NCBI RefSeq assembly: GCF_900156175.1
Contig: NZ_FTMV01000013.1
Coordinates: forward strand, 160,634-224,633
Reading direction: 5' to 3'
DNA length: 64,000 bases
Source of the DNA: Janthinobacterium sp. TND4EL3
GTDB lineage: Bacteria; Pseudomonadota; Gammaproteobacteria; Burkholderiales; Burkholderiaceae_D
Shown here: positions 46,886 through 54,916 of the stretch, one piece after another
Layout of the letters: each line of letters opens with the position of its first letter
Numbering within the stretch: position 1 is the first letter of the stretch
The notes under the pieces: model-generated
What the model was told of the DNA's origin: nothing
Seen by the model: only the letters and a program-made list of their open reading frames with translations
Database searches by the model: none
Translations under genes and position numbers: made by a program

Positions 46886-47845
46886 ATGACACTATTGGCG
46901 AAGTTGATGCTGGCGACGGTTGCGACCATGTCGGCGGGCGCAGTACAGGCGAAGACGCCCGCGCCGGTGCAGGATACCCCCGTTAATTGCGACAATTGCA
47001 AGGAATGGAACGCCCCCGTCAAGCCGTTCAACATCTACGGCAACAGCTGGTATGTGGGCACGGCCGGCCTGTCCGCCGTGCTGGTGACGGGCCCGCAAGG
47101 CCATATCCTGCTCGATGGCGCGCTGCCGCAGTCGGCGCCCCTGATCATCGACAATATCAAGGCGCTCGGTTTCCGCATCGAGGATGTCAAGTTCATCCTC
47201 AATTCGCACGCGCACTGGGACCATGCGGGCGGCATCGCCGCGCTGCAGCGGGCCAGCGGCGCCACCGTGGTGGCCAGCGCCTCGGGCGCCCTGGGGCTGC
47301 AAAGCGGCACGAATGGCAAGGATGACCCGCAATACCAGGCCAGCCCTGTCGTGCATGTGGCCAAGGTGCACAAGGTCAAGGTGGTGGGCGAGGGCGATGC
47401 CGTCAAGGTGGGACCGTTGACCTTGACGGCCCGCATGACGCCGGGCCACACGCCCGGCGGCACGACATGGACGTGGACCTCGTGCGAAGGCCAGCGCTGC
47501 CTGAACGTCGTGTATGCGGACAGCCTGAACCCGTATGCGAGCGGCGATTTTACTTACACGGGCAAGGGCGCGGGCAAGGGCAGGACGCCGGACGTCTCGG
47601 CCGCGTTCGAAGCGAGCATCGCCAAGGTGGCCGCCTTGCCATGTGACATCATCATCCCCGTGCATCCGGGCACGACGGACGTGCTGGGCAAGGCCGCCAG
47701 GCGCAGCGGCACGGACAATCCCCTGGTCGATGCCGGCGCCTGCCGCGCCTATGCGGCCGAAGCGGGTGGCTTGCTGGCCAAGCGCCTGGCGAAGGAACGG
47801 GGCGAGGCGGCGCCGGCCGCCGCCGATGCGGCGCACGTCCACTAA
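46886..47845 (+). CDS. Subclass B3 metallo-beta-lactamase (THIN-B-like)
   Basis: 319 residues from ATG 46886 (GGAG 7 bases upstream; another ATG at 46880 is too close to it). Signal peptide LLAKLMLATVATMSAGAVQA. Zinc ligands: HAHWDH (His108, His110, Asp112, His113), GHTPGG (His188) and VHPGTTD (His260); no Cys ligand at the B1/B2 position, so subclass B3. Length and features fit THIN-B of Janthinobacterium lividum (about 316 residues, from memory). It hydrolyses beta-lactams including carbapenems. It directly follows the receptor gene and should be induced by it. Confidence 0.92.
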   Translation: MTLLAKLMLATVATMSAGAVQAKTPAPVQDTPVNCDNCKEWNAPVKPFNIYGNSWYVGTAGLSAVLVTGPQGHILLDGALPQSAPLIIDNIKALGFRIEDVKFILNSHAHWDHAGGIAALQRASGATVVASASGALGLQSGTNGKDDPQYQASPVVHVAKVHKVKVVGEGDAVKVGPLTLTARMTPGHTPGGTTWTWTSCEGQRCLNVVYADSLNPYASGDFTYTGKGAGKGRTPDVSAAFEASIAKVAALPCDIIIPVHPGTTDVLGKAARRSGTDNPLVDAGACRAYAAEAGGLLAKRLAKERGEAAPAAADAAHVH

Positions 47846-47865
47846 ACCGCTGTCGCGCGGGCTGG

Positions 47866-48195
47866 CTACGGCGCCGGCTGGCCCGGCGCGGCCTTGTGCA
47901 GGCGGTTGACGAACACGGTCATTTCCTTGACGGCCTGCAGGTCGCCCTGCTTGCGCGCCACCGCCAGGCCGGTTGTCCAGGCGGCCTCGGCCTCATCGGG
48001 TCGCCCCAATTGCTGCAAGGCCTTGCCCAGCAGCTTCCAGGCGGCGGAATAGCCCGGTTGCTGCACCGTGGCGTGCGCCAGGTGGACGGCGGCTTGCTCG
48101 GCGTCATTTTCCTTGAGGCAGGCGTCGCCCAGGCCAAAGCGCAGCAGGGCGCTGTCGCGTCCCTCGGCCAGCATTTTTTCCAGCTTTTCACGCAT
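47866..48195 (-). CDS. Tetratricopeptide-repeat protein
   Basis: 109 residues from ATG 48195 (GGAGCGGGAC upstream); in-frame starts exist further upstream at 48207 and 48258, but the latter would run through a perfect inverted repeat. REKLEKMLAEGRDSALLRFGLGDACLKENDAEQAAVHLAHATVQQPGYSAAWKLLGKALQQLGRPDEAEAAWTTGLAVA contains two to three TPR units. A short soluble adaptor-like protein of a kind common in beta/gammaproteobacteria; partner unknown. Convergent with the beta-lactamase gene, 20 bp apart. Confidence 0.82.
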   Translation of the reverse strand: MREKLEKMLAEGRDSALLRFGLGDACLKENDAEQAAVHLAHATVQQPGYSAAWKLLGKALQQLGRPDEAEAAWTTGLAVARKQGDLQAVKEMTVFVNRLHKAAPGQPAP

Positions 48196-48204
48196 GTCCC
48201 GCTC

Positions 48205-48238
48205 CATTAATATGCAAGTTAATTCTTGCATATTAATG
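48205..48238. promoter_or_regulatory. Perfect 14-bp inverted repeat upstream of the TPR gene
   Basis: CATTAATATGCAAG (48205-48218), TTAATT, CTTGCATATTAATG (48225-48238). AT-rich and 9 bp upstream of the TPR start. Could be an operator or an RNA hairpin controlling translation. Confidence 0.65.
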
Positions 48239-48360
48239 CCTGGGGCGTTTGTCCGCAAGCCTGTACGGGCCTTGCTGCCGCCGCCCTGTGGCGTATTTCG
48301 CTGCCCCGCCTTGCTCCTTTGCCGGCGCCTGTCGCAGCAGGGGGGATTTCTGGACTATGC

Positions 48361-50232
48361 CTACTTGCAATACAGCCTGTCGATGCTGTGCGCCGACGCC
48401 AGGTAATGCCGCGTCTGCCACGTAATCGCCACGCGGTAGGCGCACGGCGGGTCGAGCGCCACGTTGACGGGGAAGCCGCCATTGTTGCCCGATAAATGGG
48501 GGCCGCCGGCGCCGCCGCGGAACAGATAATTGCTGGGCGGCGGTGGCGGCGTGAAACTGGCGGCCGGCAGCGGTGGCGGCGGATGGGCGATGCCGTTGTT
48601 GCTGGAAATCGTGATATTGAAAAAGCGCAAATGCGGATGGTCTATCGTGTACAGGATATGCACGAGGCCGCCCGCGATGGGGTTGCAGGCATTGCTGCGC
48701 AGCTCTTCCAGGTCCAGCGCGACGATGACGGGCGAATTGTCGAAGACGATGGCGTCGAGTCCGTCCGTGGCGACGATGGCCAGGGTGGTGCCGTCGCGCA
48801 CCTCGAAGCCCAGGCGGTAGCGGCGTATCGGTTCGCTCTCGGCCGCCGTCAGGCTGCGGCCCGCGTCGAGGATGGGCAAGCCGCCCGGCAGCTTGGCCGG
48901 ATGCAGGCTGGTGATGGCGGGCGTATTGACGGTGAGTAAATCGAAGGTGCGCAGGAAGATGTTGGGCGCCACGTTGACGATGGCCGTCGTGCCGTCGCGC
49001 ATGTCCACGGTGATGGGCTTGCCGTCCACGCGTATCCAGCCGCCCGGCTTCAGGTCGCCCGCATCGATGATCACCTGCGCCGAGTCGGCCAGGCCCAGTC
49101 CGTTCGTATAAAACACGTAGCCGACGAGCGTGCCGACGATTTGCGTCAGTGGCGCCAGACTGGCCGGGGCCACCGTGGGCAGAGCCGTCGGGTCGTCCGT
49201 GCCGCCCGGCCACGTCCATTCGCCAATCAGGAAGCGGTATTCGAGCGGATTGGCGGGCAAGGCGCTGTTGCGCAGCGGGCAATTGCCCTTCAGGGTGACG
49301 CCGCCGCCGAACACGTACGAGGCGCCGGCGCCGCCCGCATAGCCTTGCGCGGAAAAGCCCGCCGTCGAAGGAAACGGGTGGATGTCAAATACTTCCACCT
49401 GCTGCCAGTGGGGCACGCCTTCCACGTCGGGCGGCAGCACTTCTTTCGAGCACAATTCCACGCAGAAACAGTGGCCCACGTTTTCGCGGCCCGGCCGGCG
49501 GCCGTCGGCCTGCGTTTCCGACAGGATGGTCACGCTGCCCAACTGCGCCGTGAAATACACGTCGGGCCCGCTGGCAAATTCCACGTTGATGAAGGGCGAG
49601 AACGGCGTGAGCGTGAAGTCCGACGTCAGGTAATCGATGCGGAAGCGGCCCGTGGCGTCCGTCACCGCCTGGCCCAGCGCATCGTCCTGCAGCCAGTCCG
49701 CGTCGAACGCCCGCACGGTGGCGCCCGCGATCGGCGTGTGCGGCGCGTCGCAGGTGCGCAGCCGGCCGCAGATGGTCCAGGCGCCGAAGCGGGCGCGCAC
49801 CAGGCACCAGAAGCGTTGCGGCAGGCAATAATCCCAGATGGCGAGGAAATCGTTGTCGACCTGGCGCCAGCGGGGCTGGAGGGTGGTGATGGAAAATTGC
49901 AGCGGCACGGGGTCTTTCGGCCCCGGTTTCACATGCGGCACCGTAGGGCACAGCACGTCGACTTCGACGGCTTCGCCCTGGTAATCGCCTTCCAGGGTAA
50001 AGCTGTAGTTGCCGTCGTCATCGGTGCGCGCTTCGGCCAGCAGGAAGGGCGCTTTCGCCTGTACTTCCTCGTCCGTGAGGATGGCGAAGGTTTCCTTGGC
50101 GCTGGCCACGGCCAGGGCGGTGACGTTTTGCGATTCGCGCGGGCGGTACAGGCGCACGATCACGTGCGACAGCGGTTCCGGACATTCGGCACAGATCAAG
50201 CCGCACAGCTTGCCCCGCAGGATATAGGCCAT
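48361..50232 (-). CDS. Large hypothetical protein with carboxypeptidase-regulatory-like beta domains
   Basis: 623 residues from ATG 50232 (GGAGAACCATC upstream). No signal peptide. The N-terminus (LRGKLCGLICAECPEPLSHVIVRLYRP) and ~residues 145-220 (CGRLRTCDAPHTPIAGATVRAFDADWLQDDALGQAVTDATGRFRIDY) look like transthyretin-/CarboxypepD_reg-like beta sandwiches: short folds seen in extracellular or surface proteins. A CFCVELCSKE motif and several cysteines may bind metal or form disulfides. Near the C-terminus is a proline-rich loop (HPPPPLPAASFTPPPPPSN). Function and location unknown. Confidence 0.6.
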   Translation of the reverse strand: MAYILRGKLCGLICAECPEPLSHVIVRLYRPRESQNVTALAVASAKETFAILTDEEVQAKAPFLLAEARTDDDGNYSFTLEGDYQGEAVEVDVLCPTVPHVKPGPKDPVPLQFSITTLQPRWRQVDNDFLAIWDYCLPQRFWCLVRARFGAWTICGRLRTCDAPHTPIAGATVRAFDADWLQDDALGQAVTDATGRFRIDYLTSDFTLTPFSPFINVEFASGPDVYFTAQLGSVTILSETQADGRRPGRENVGHCFCVELCSKEVLPPDVEGVPHWQQVEVFDIHPFPSTAGFSAQGYAGGAGASYVFGGGVTLKGNCPLRNSALPANPLEYRFLIGEWTWPGGTDDPTALPTVAPASLAPLTQIVGTLVGYVFYTNGLGLADSAQVIIDAGDLKPGGWIRVDGKPITVDMRDGTTAIVNVAPNIFLRTFDLLTVNTPAITSLHPAKLPGGLPILDAGRSLTAAESEPIRRYRLGFEVRDGTTLAIVATDGLDAIVFDNSPVIVALDLEELRSNACNPIAGGLVHILYTIDHPHLRFFNITISSNNGIAHPPPPLPAASFTPPPPPSNYLFRGGAGGPHLSGNNGGFPVNVALDPPCAYRVAITWQTRHYLASAHSIDRLYCK

Positions 50233-50340
50233 GATGGTTCTCCAGCTCGGTTGGACAGTTGCGCCGCTCGCCATGGCGGCGCTGTTACCAAGCTAGCAAA
50301 TGGGTAGCCGATGGGCTTGATCCTGCTTAAACCTTGCGAG

Positions 50341-50871
50341 TTATTTGATCAGCGACAATATCTCGCGGAAGCGCGGATGCTTGCAATCGCGCAACCATTC
50401 AAAGGCCAGCATCTCCACCGTCACCAGCTGTGCGCCCAGCTTGCCGAGGCGGGCCAGCGCCGCGTCGCGGCTGGCAGCCTGACGCGAGCCGACGGCGTCG
50501 ATGGCGATGATGACCTCATACCCGAGTTCGAGCAGGCCGACGGCCGTCTGCAGCATGCACACATGGGCTTCGCAACCGGTGACGACGATCTGTTTGCGCC
50601 CGGGCGGCAAGATCGCCTGCAAGCCGTCGGCACAGGCGCCGAAATGCGTCTTGTGCAAGGTGCGTTCGCACAGCGCGGCGATCTCGTCCACGTTGGGTCC
50701 CAGTCCCTGGCGGTTCTGTTCCGTGCCCAGCACGGGCACGCCGAGCAGGCGGGCGATCCTGGCCAGGCGCAGGTTTTGCGCCAGCACCAGGCCGGCGTCG
50801 TGGATGGCCGGCATCAAACGGCCTTGCAGGTCGACAATGACTAAAACAGCCTGGTTTGCATCTATCAGCAT
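50341..50871 (-). CDS. Isochorismatase-family cysteine hydrolase
   Basis: 176 residues from ATG 50871 (CAGGAGATCGCC upstream). Catalytic triad positions of the isochorismatase/nicotinamidase fold: Asp in VLVIVDLQGRLM, Lys in TLHKTHFGA, Cys in VTGCEAHVCMLQTA (the second cysteine is the usual nucleophile). Closest in layout to YcaC-like hydrolases. Substrate unknown. A palindromic repeat lies 12 bp upstream of its start. Confidence 0.88.
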   Translation of the reverse strand: MLIDANQAVLVIVDLQGRLMPAIHDAGLVLAQNLRLARIARLLGVPVLGTEQNRQGLGPNVDEIAALCERTLHKTHFGACADGLQAILPPGRKQIVVTGCEAHVCMLQTAVGLLELGYEVIIAIDAVGSRQAASRDAALARLGKLGAQLVTVEMLAFEWLRDCKHPRFREILSLIK

Positions 50872-50883
50872 GGCGATCTCCTG

Positions 50884-51003
50884 AACACCTGCCAAAACCT
50901 ACTGCGCGTCGGTAGTCGCGGCCTGCGATGCTCACTGTACCTTCGTACAGTTGCGCGTCTCGACCACAACTCCCTTCCGCTCGCTACGGTTTTATCAGGC
51001 GTT
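50884..51003. repeat. Dispersed palindromic repeat element, copy 2
   Basis: Same framework as 15816-15937: outer arms AACACCTG.../CAGGCGTT and AAAACC/GGTTTT, body ACTGCGCGTC, GATGCTCAC, central hairpin CTGTAC-CTTC-GTACAG (50935-50950), GTTGCGC. The tip stem differs from copy 1 by a paired C-to-T and G-to-A change that preserves pairing. Confidence 0.75.
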
Positions 51004-51040
51004 GTTAGTAATTAATATGTGGCGACAGTGTAGCGCGCAG

Positions 51041-51958
51041 TCAGCTTGGCCAGCTGGGCGTGGCCGTTTCGCCCATCAGATAGGCGTGATTCAAATCGAT
51101 GGCGCCGCGCAGGTAGTTCCACAGGGCGCTGACGCGGGCGATGTTGCGCCGTTCGCTCGGTGAAATCATCCAGAAAGAGCGCACGAGGTCGATCTCGCCG
51201 TCGAGCACGGGCACCAGTTCGTTCGATTGCTGCGCCACGAAGCAGGGCAGGATCGCCAGCGCCTGGCCCGCGCGCGCCGCGTGGTACTGGGCGATGACGC
51301 TGGTGCTGCGGAACGCGCGCAGGGAATCGGGCGCCACATTGTCCATGTAGCGCAGCTCCGAACTGAAGACCAGGTCGTCCACGTAGCCGATGATCGGGTG
51401 CTGCGCCAGCTGCGCCACGCTGGTGATCGGGGCGTGGCGCGCCAGGTAGGCTGGCGTGGCGTACAGTTTCAGCCGGTAATCGGACAATTTGGTCACCACG
51501 TACGGGCCGGACAGGGGCCGTTCGATGGAAATGGCCACATCGGCCTCGCGTTTGGACAGGCTGACGAAACGGGGCACGGCGATCAGGTCCACGCTGATGT
51601 GCGGGTAGCGGCCGCAAAACGTCGCCAGGTGGGGCGCCAGCACGACGGCGCCGAAGCCCTCGGTAGCGCCCAGGCGCACCTGGCCCGACAGCAATCGGTT
51701 GTGTTCGCCCAGCTCCTCGGTGGCGGCAAACACCGTGCTTTCCATCGTTTCCGCGTATTCCATCAGGCGGTGGCCCTCGGGCGTCAGCTGGTAGCCCACG
51801 TAGTTGCGGTCGAACAGCTGCGTGCCCACCTGCTCCTCGAACTTGCGCATGCGTCGCTACACGGTGGAATGGTCGATGCCCAGCTTTTTCGCCGCGTCGA
51901 CGAGGCCCGCGCTGCGCGTCAGTTCCAGGAAGACCCGTACATTGTCCCAATCGAGCAC
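51041..51958 (-). pseudogene. LysR family regulator interrupted by an in-frame amber codon
   Basis: A complete 305-residue LysR protein would start at GTG 51958 (AAGGAGAACAAA upstream): LDWDNVRVFLELTRSAGLVDAAKKLGIDHSTV, then TAG at 51857-51859, then RRMRKFEEQVGTQLFDR in the same frame to the end. The stop replaces the residue normally Ser in the recognition helix (HSTVSRR). The effector domain (QVRLGATEGFGAVVLAPHLATF...) is intact. Either a recent nonsense mutation, a sequencing error, or readthrough. It is divergent from the valine-pathway genes, its probable targets. Confidence 0.85.
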
Positions 51959-51990
51959 TTTGTTCTCCTTGTGCGTTTTTGCAAAGGAAT

Positions 51991-52039
51991 TATGCATTAA
52001 TTTCACTTGAGTGCATATTTTTACACATGCAGAATGCAT
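51991..52039. promoter_or_regulatory. TGCA-based inverted repeats between the LysR gene and its divergent target
   Basis: TATGCA (51991-51996) with TGCATA (52012-52017), and ATGCA-GAA-TGCAT (52027-52039). LysR-type operators commonly are such interrupted dyads placed between divergent genes. Confidence 0.5.
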
Positions 52040-52077
52040 CTATACATATAAAAAAAACCATTCACCTGGAGACACGC

Positions 52078-53295
52078 ATGAAAAAAACCGTTCTGGCCAT
52101 GGGCGCGCTGGCGCTTTCCCTGTCTTTCACCGGCGCGCACGCGCAGATTTCCGATGGCGTCGTCAAGGTCGGCATCCTGACCGACATGTCCGGCCCGTAT
52201 TCGGCCATGGGCGGGCGCGGCTCCGTTGTCGCCAGCCAGATGGCCGTCGAGGATTGCCTGAAGGCCGAATGCAAAGGCATGAAGATCGAAATCCTCTCGG
52301 CCGACCACCTGAACAAGGCCGACATCGCCGCCTCCAAGGCGCGCGAATGGATAGACCGCGACAAGGTCGACGCCATCGCCGATCTGACCAATTCCTCGGT
52401 GGCCCTGTCCGTGCAAAAGCTGATGAAGGAGAAGGGCGGCATCGCCATGTTCAGCGGCCCGGCCACCACGCGCCTGACGAACGAGGATTGCTCGCCGAAC
52501 GGCTTCCACTGGATGTTCGACACCTATTCGCAGGCGGCCGGCACGGCGGCGGCATTGACGAAACTCGGGCAGAAATCCTGGTATTTCGTCACCGTCGATT
52601 ACGCCTTCGGCCATTCGCTGGAAAAGGACGCCAGCGACGTCGTCAAGCGCAATGGCGGCACGGTGCTGGGCGCCGTGCGCCATCCGCTCAACGCGTCCGA
52701 TTTCTCGTCCTTCCTGGTGCAGGCGCAAGGGTCGAAGGCGCAGGTGATCGGCCTGGCCAACGGCGGCGCCGACACGGTGTCGGCCATCAAGCAGGCGCGC
52801 GAATTTCGCATCGGCAGCGGCAAGGACCAGCGCCTGGCCGCCTTGCTGGTGTTCCTCTCCGACGTGCACGCGCTGGGGCTGGACACGGCCCAGGGCCTCG
52901 TCTACGCGGACGGCTTCTACTGGGATTTCGATGAGCGCAGCCGCGCCTTTGCCAAGCGCTTCGAGGCGCTCAACAAGGGCGCCAAGCCGACCATGGTGCA
53001 GGCGGGCGTGTATTCGAGCGTCTACCACTACCTGAAATCGGTGGCGGCGGCGAAAAGCGACGACTCGAAGATCGTCGCCCAGAAAATGCGCGAGCTGCCC
53101 ATCAAGGATGCCGTCATGAACAACGCCTCGATCCGCCCCGACGGCCGCGTCATCCATGACATGTACCTGGTGCAGGTGAAGACCCCGGCCGAATCCAAAG
53201 GCGCGTGGGATTACCTGAAAGTGCTGTCCACCATCCCCGCCGACCAGGCGTTCAAGCCGATGGATGCGGCGGCGTGCAATTTGGTTAAAAAATAA
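52078..53295 (+). CDS. ABC transporter periplasmic substrate-binding protein (Leu/Ile/Val type)
   Basis: 405 residues from ATG 52078 (CTGGAGACACGC upstream). Signal peptide KKTVLAMGALALSLSFTGAHAQ, then a type-I periplasmic binding fold opening VVKVGILTDMSGPYSAMGGRGS, as in LivJ/LivK and amide-binding relatives. The permease and ATPase genes are not in this window, so it must use components encoded elsewhere or act as a stand-alone receptor. Upstream of mmsA/mmsB, suggesting the ligand is a branched-chain acid or related compound. Confidence 0.9.
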   Translation: MKKTVLAMGALALSLSFTGAHAQISDGVVKVGILTDMSGPYSAMGGRGSVVASQMAVEDCLKAECKGMKIEILSADHLNKADIAASKAREWIDRDKVDAIADLTNSSVALSVQKLMKEKGGIAMFSGPATTRLTNEDCSPNGFHWMFDTYSQAAGTAAALTKLGQKSWYFVTVDYAFGHSLEKDASDVVKRNGGTVLGAVRHPLNASDFSSFLVQAQGSKAQVIGLANGGADTVSAIKQAREFRIGSGKDQRLAALLVFLSDVHALGLDTAQGLVYADGFYWDFDERSRAFAKRFEALNKGAKPTMVQAGVYSSVYHYLKSVAAAKSDDSKIVAQKMRELPIKDAVMNNASIRPDGRVIHDMYLVQVKTPAESKGAWDYLKVLSTIPADQAFKPMDAAACNLVKK

Positions 53296-53320
53296 TTTTC
53301 ACCCCTAACGGCGAAAGGCT

Positions 53321-53347
53321 GGGGTCGGACCCTCAGGGTCCGACCCC
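53321..53347. repeat. Perfect 12-bp GC-rich hairpin
   Basis: GGGGTCGGACCC (53321-53332), TCA, GGGTCCGACCCC (53336-53347). It lies between the binding-protein gene and mmsA; there is no T-run, so it is not a standard terminator. I recall this arm sequence as common in related genomes. Confidence 0.7.
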
Positions 53348-53391
53348 GGAATCTGCTCTTGGGGTAACTAAACAATCACGGAGCCAAACAA

Positions 53392-54906
53392 ATGAACCAA
53401 GCCCTCACCTCAGTTCCCGCCGTCCCCCTGCACATCGCCGGCAAGCATCACGCATCGACCAGCACGGAATGGCGCGACGTCGTCAACCCGGCCACGCAGG
53501 AAATCGTCGCCAGGGTGCCGTTTTCCACCCCCGACGAAGTCAATCTGGCCGTCGCCACGGCCAAGGAAGCATTTAAAACGTGGCGCAATACCCCGTTGGC
53601 GGCGCGCATGCGCATCATGCTCAAGTACCAGCACCTGATCCGTGAAAACATCGGCGCCCTGGCCGAACTGATCACCCGCGAACACGGCAAGACCTTGCCC
53701 GATGCGGAAGGGGAAGTGATGCGGGGCCTGGAAGTGGTGGAGCACGCGTGCTCGATCGCCACCCTGCAGCTGGGCGAGATCGCGGAAAACGCGGCCACGG
53801 GCGTCGATGTCTACAATATCTACCAGCCGCTGGGCGTGGGCGCCGGCATCACGGCGTTCAATTTCCCCGTCATGCTGCCATGCTTCATGTTCCCGATTGC
53901 CATCGCCTGCGGCAATACCTTTGTCCTGAAACCGTCGGAGCAGGACCCGTCGTCGAGCATGTACCTGGTCGAACTGATGTACCAGGCGGGCTTGCCGGCG
54001 GGCGTGCTGAACGTCGTGCATGGCGGTGCCGACGTCGTCAACATGCTGTGCGACCATCCCGACATCAAGGCCGTCTCCTTCATCGGCTCCACCCACGTGG
54101 GCACGCATGTGTACCGCCGCGCCAGCGAATCGGGCAAGCGCGCGCAATCGATGATGGGCGCGAAAAACCATTGCGTGGTGCTGGCCGACGCCAACAAGGA
54201 GCAGGCGATCAATAACCTGATCGGCGCCGCGTTCGGCGCGGCCGGCCAGCGCTGCATGGCCAATTCCGTCGTCGTGCTGGTGGGCGAGGCGCGTTCCTGG
54301 CTGCCGGAAATCGTCGCCCGCTCGCAAGCGCTGAAAGTGGGGCCGGGCAGCGACCGCACGGCGGACCTGGGCCCGATGGTGTCCAAGGCCGCCATGCAAC
54401 GGGCGGAAAAACTGATCCAGGCGGGCGTGGACGAGGGCGCGCAGCTGCTGCTCGACGGCCGCGGCCACAAGGTGGCCGGCTACGAGGGCGGCAACTTCAT
54501 GGGGCCGACGATCTTCTCGAAGGTGGCGGCGTCGAACGCCGTGTATACGCAGGAAATCTTTGGTCCGGCCATGTGCGTGGTCGAAACCGATACGCTCGAC
54601 GAAGCGATCGCCTTCATCAACGCCAACCCGAACGGCAACGGCACCTCGATCTTCACCTCGTCCGGCTGGGCGGGGCGCAAGTTCCAGAACGAGATCGACG
54701 TGGGGCAGGTGGGCATCAACGTGGCCATTCCCGTGCCCGTCGCCTATTTCAGCTTTACGGGCTCGCGCGCGTCGAAACTGGGCGACCTGGGCCCGAACGG
54801 CAAGCAGGCCTTGTACTTCTGGACGCAGACCAAGACCGTCACGGCGCGCTGGTTCGCCCCGGACGATGGCGGCAGCGGCGTCAACACCACCATTGCGATG
54901 AAATAA
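53392..54906 (+). CDS. mmsA: CoA-acylating methylmalonate-semialdehyde dehydrogenase
   Basis: 504 residues, aldehyde dehydrogenase fold. Converts methylmalonate semialdehyde to propionyl-CoA (and malonate semialdehyde to acetyl-CoA) in valine and beta-alanine breakdown. Seen: YQPLGVGAGITAFNFPVMLPCFMFPIAIACGN, KPSEQDPSS, GSTHVGTHVYRRASESGKRAQSMMGAKNH, and the catalytic Cys288 in GAAGQRCMANSVVVLVG; all match MmsA. mmsB follows 10 bp later. Confidence 0.96.
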   Translation: MNQALTSVPAVPLHIAGKHHASTSTEWRDVVNPATQEIVARVPFSTPDEVNLAVATAKEAFKTWRNTPLAARMRIMLKYQHLIRENIGALAELITREHGKTLPDAEGEVMRGLEVVEHACSIATLQLGEIAENAATGVDVYNIYQPLGVGAGITAFNFPVMLPCFMFPIAIACGNTFVLKPSEQDPSSSMYLVELMYQAGLPAGVLNVVHGGADVVNMLCDHPDIKAVSFIGSTHVGTHVYRRASESGKRAQSMMGAKNHCVVLADANKEQAINNLIGAAFGAAGQRCMANSVVVLVGEARSWLPEIVARSQALKVGPGSDRTADLGPMVSKAAMQRAEKLIQAGVDEGAQLLLDGRGHKVAGYEGGNFMGPTIFSKVAASNAVYTQEIFGPAMCVVETDTLDEAIAFINANPNGNGTSIFTSSGWAGRKFQNEIDVGQVGINVAIPVPVAYFSFTGSRASKLGDLGPNGKQALYFWTQTKTVTARWFAPDDGGSGVNTTIAMK

Positions 54907-54916
54907 GGAGGAGGCG

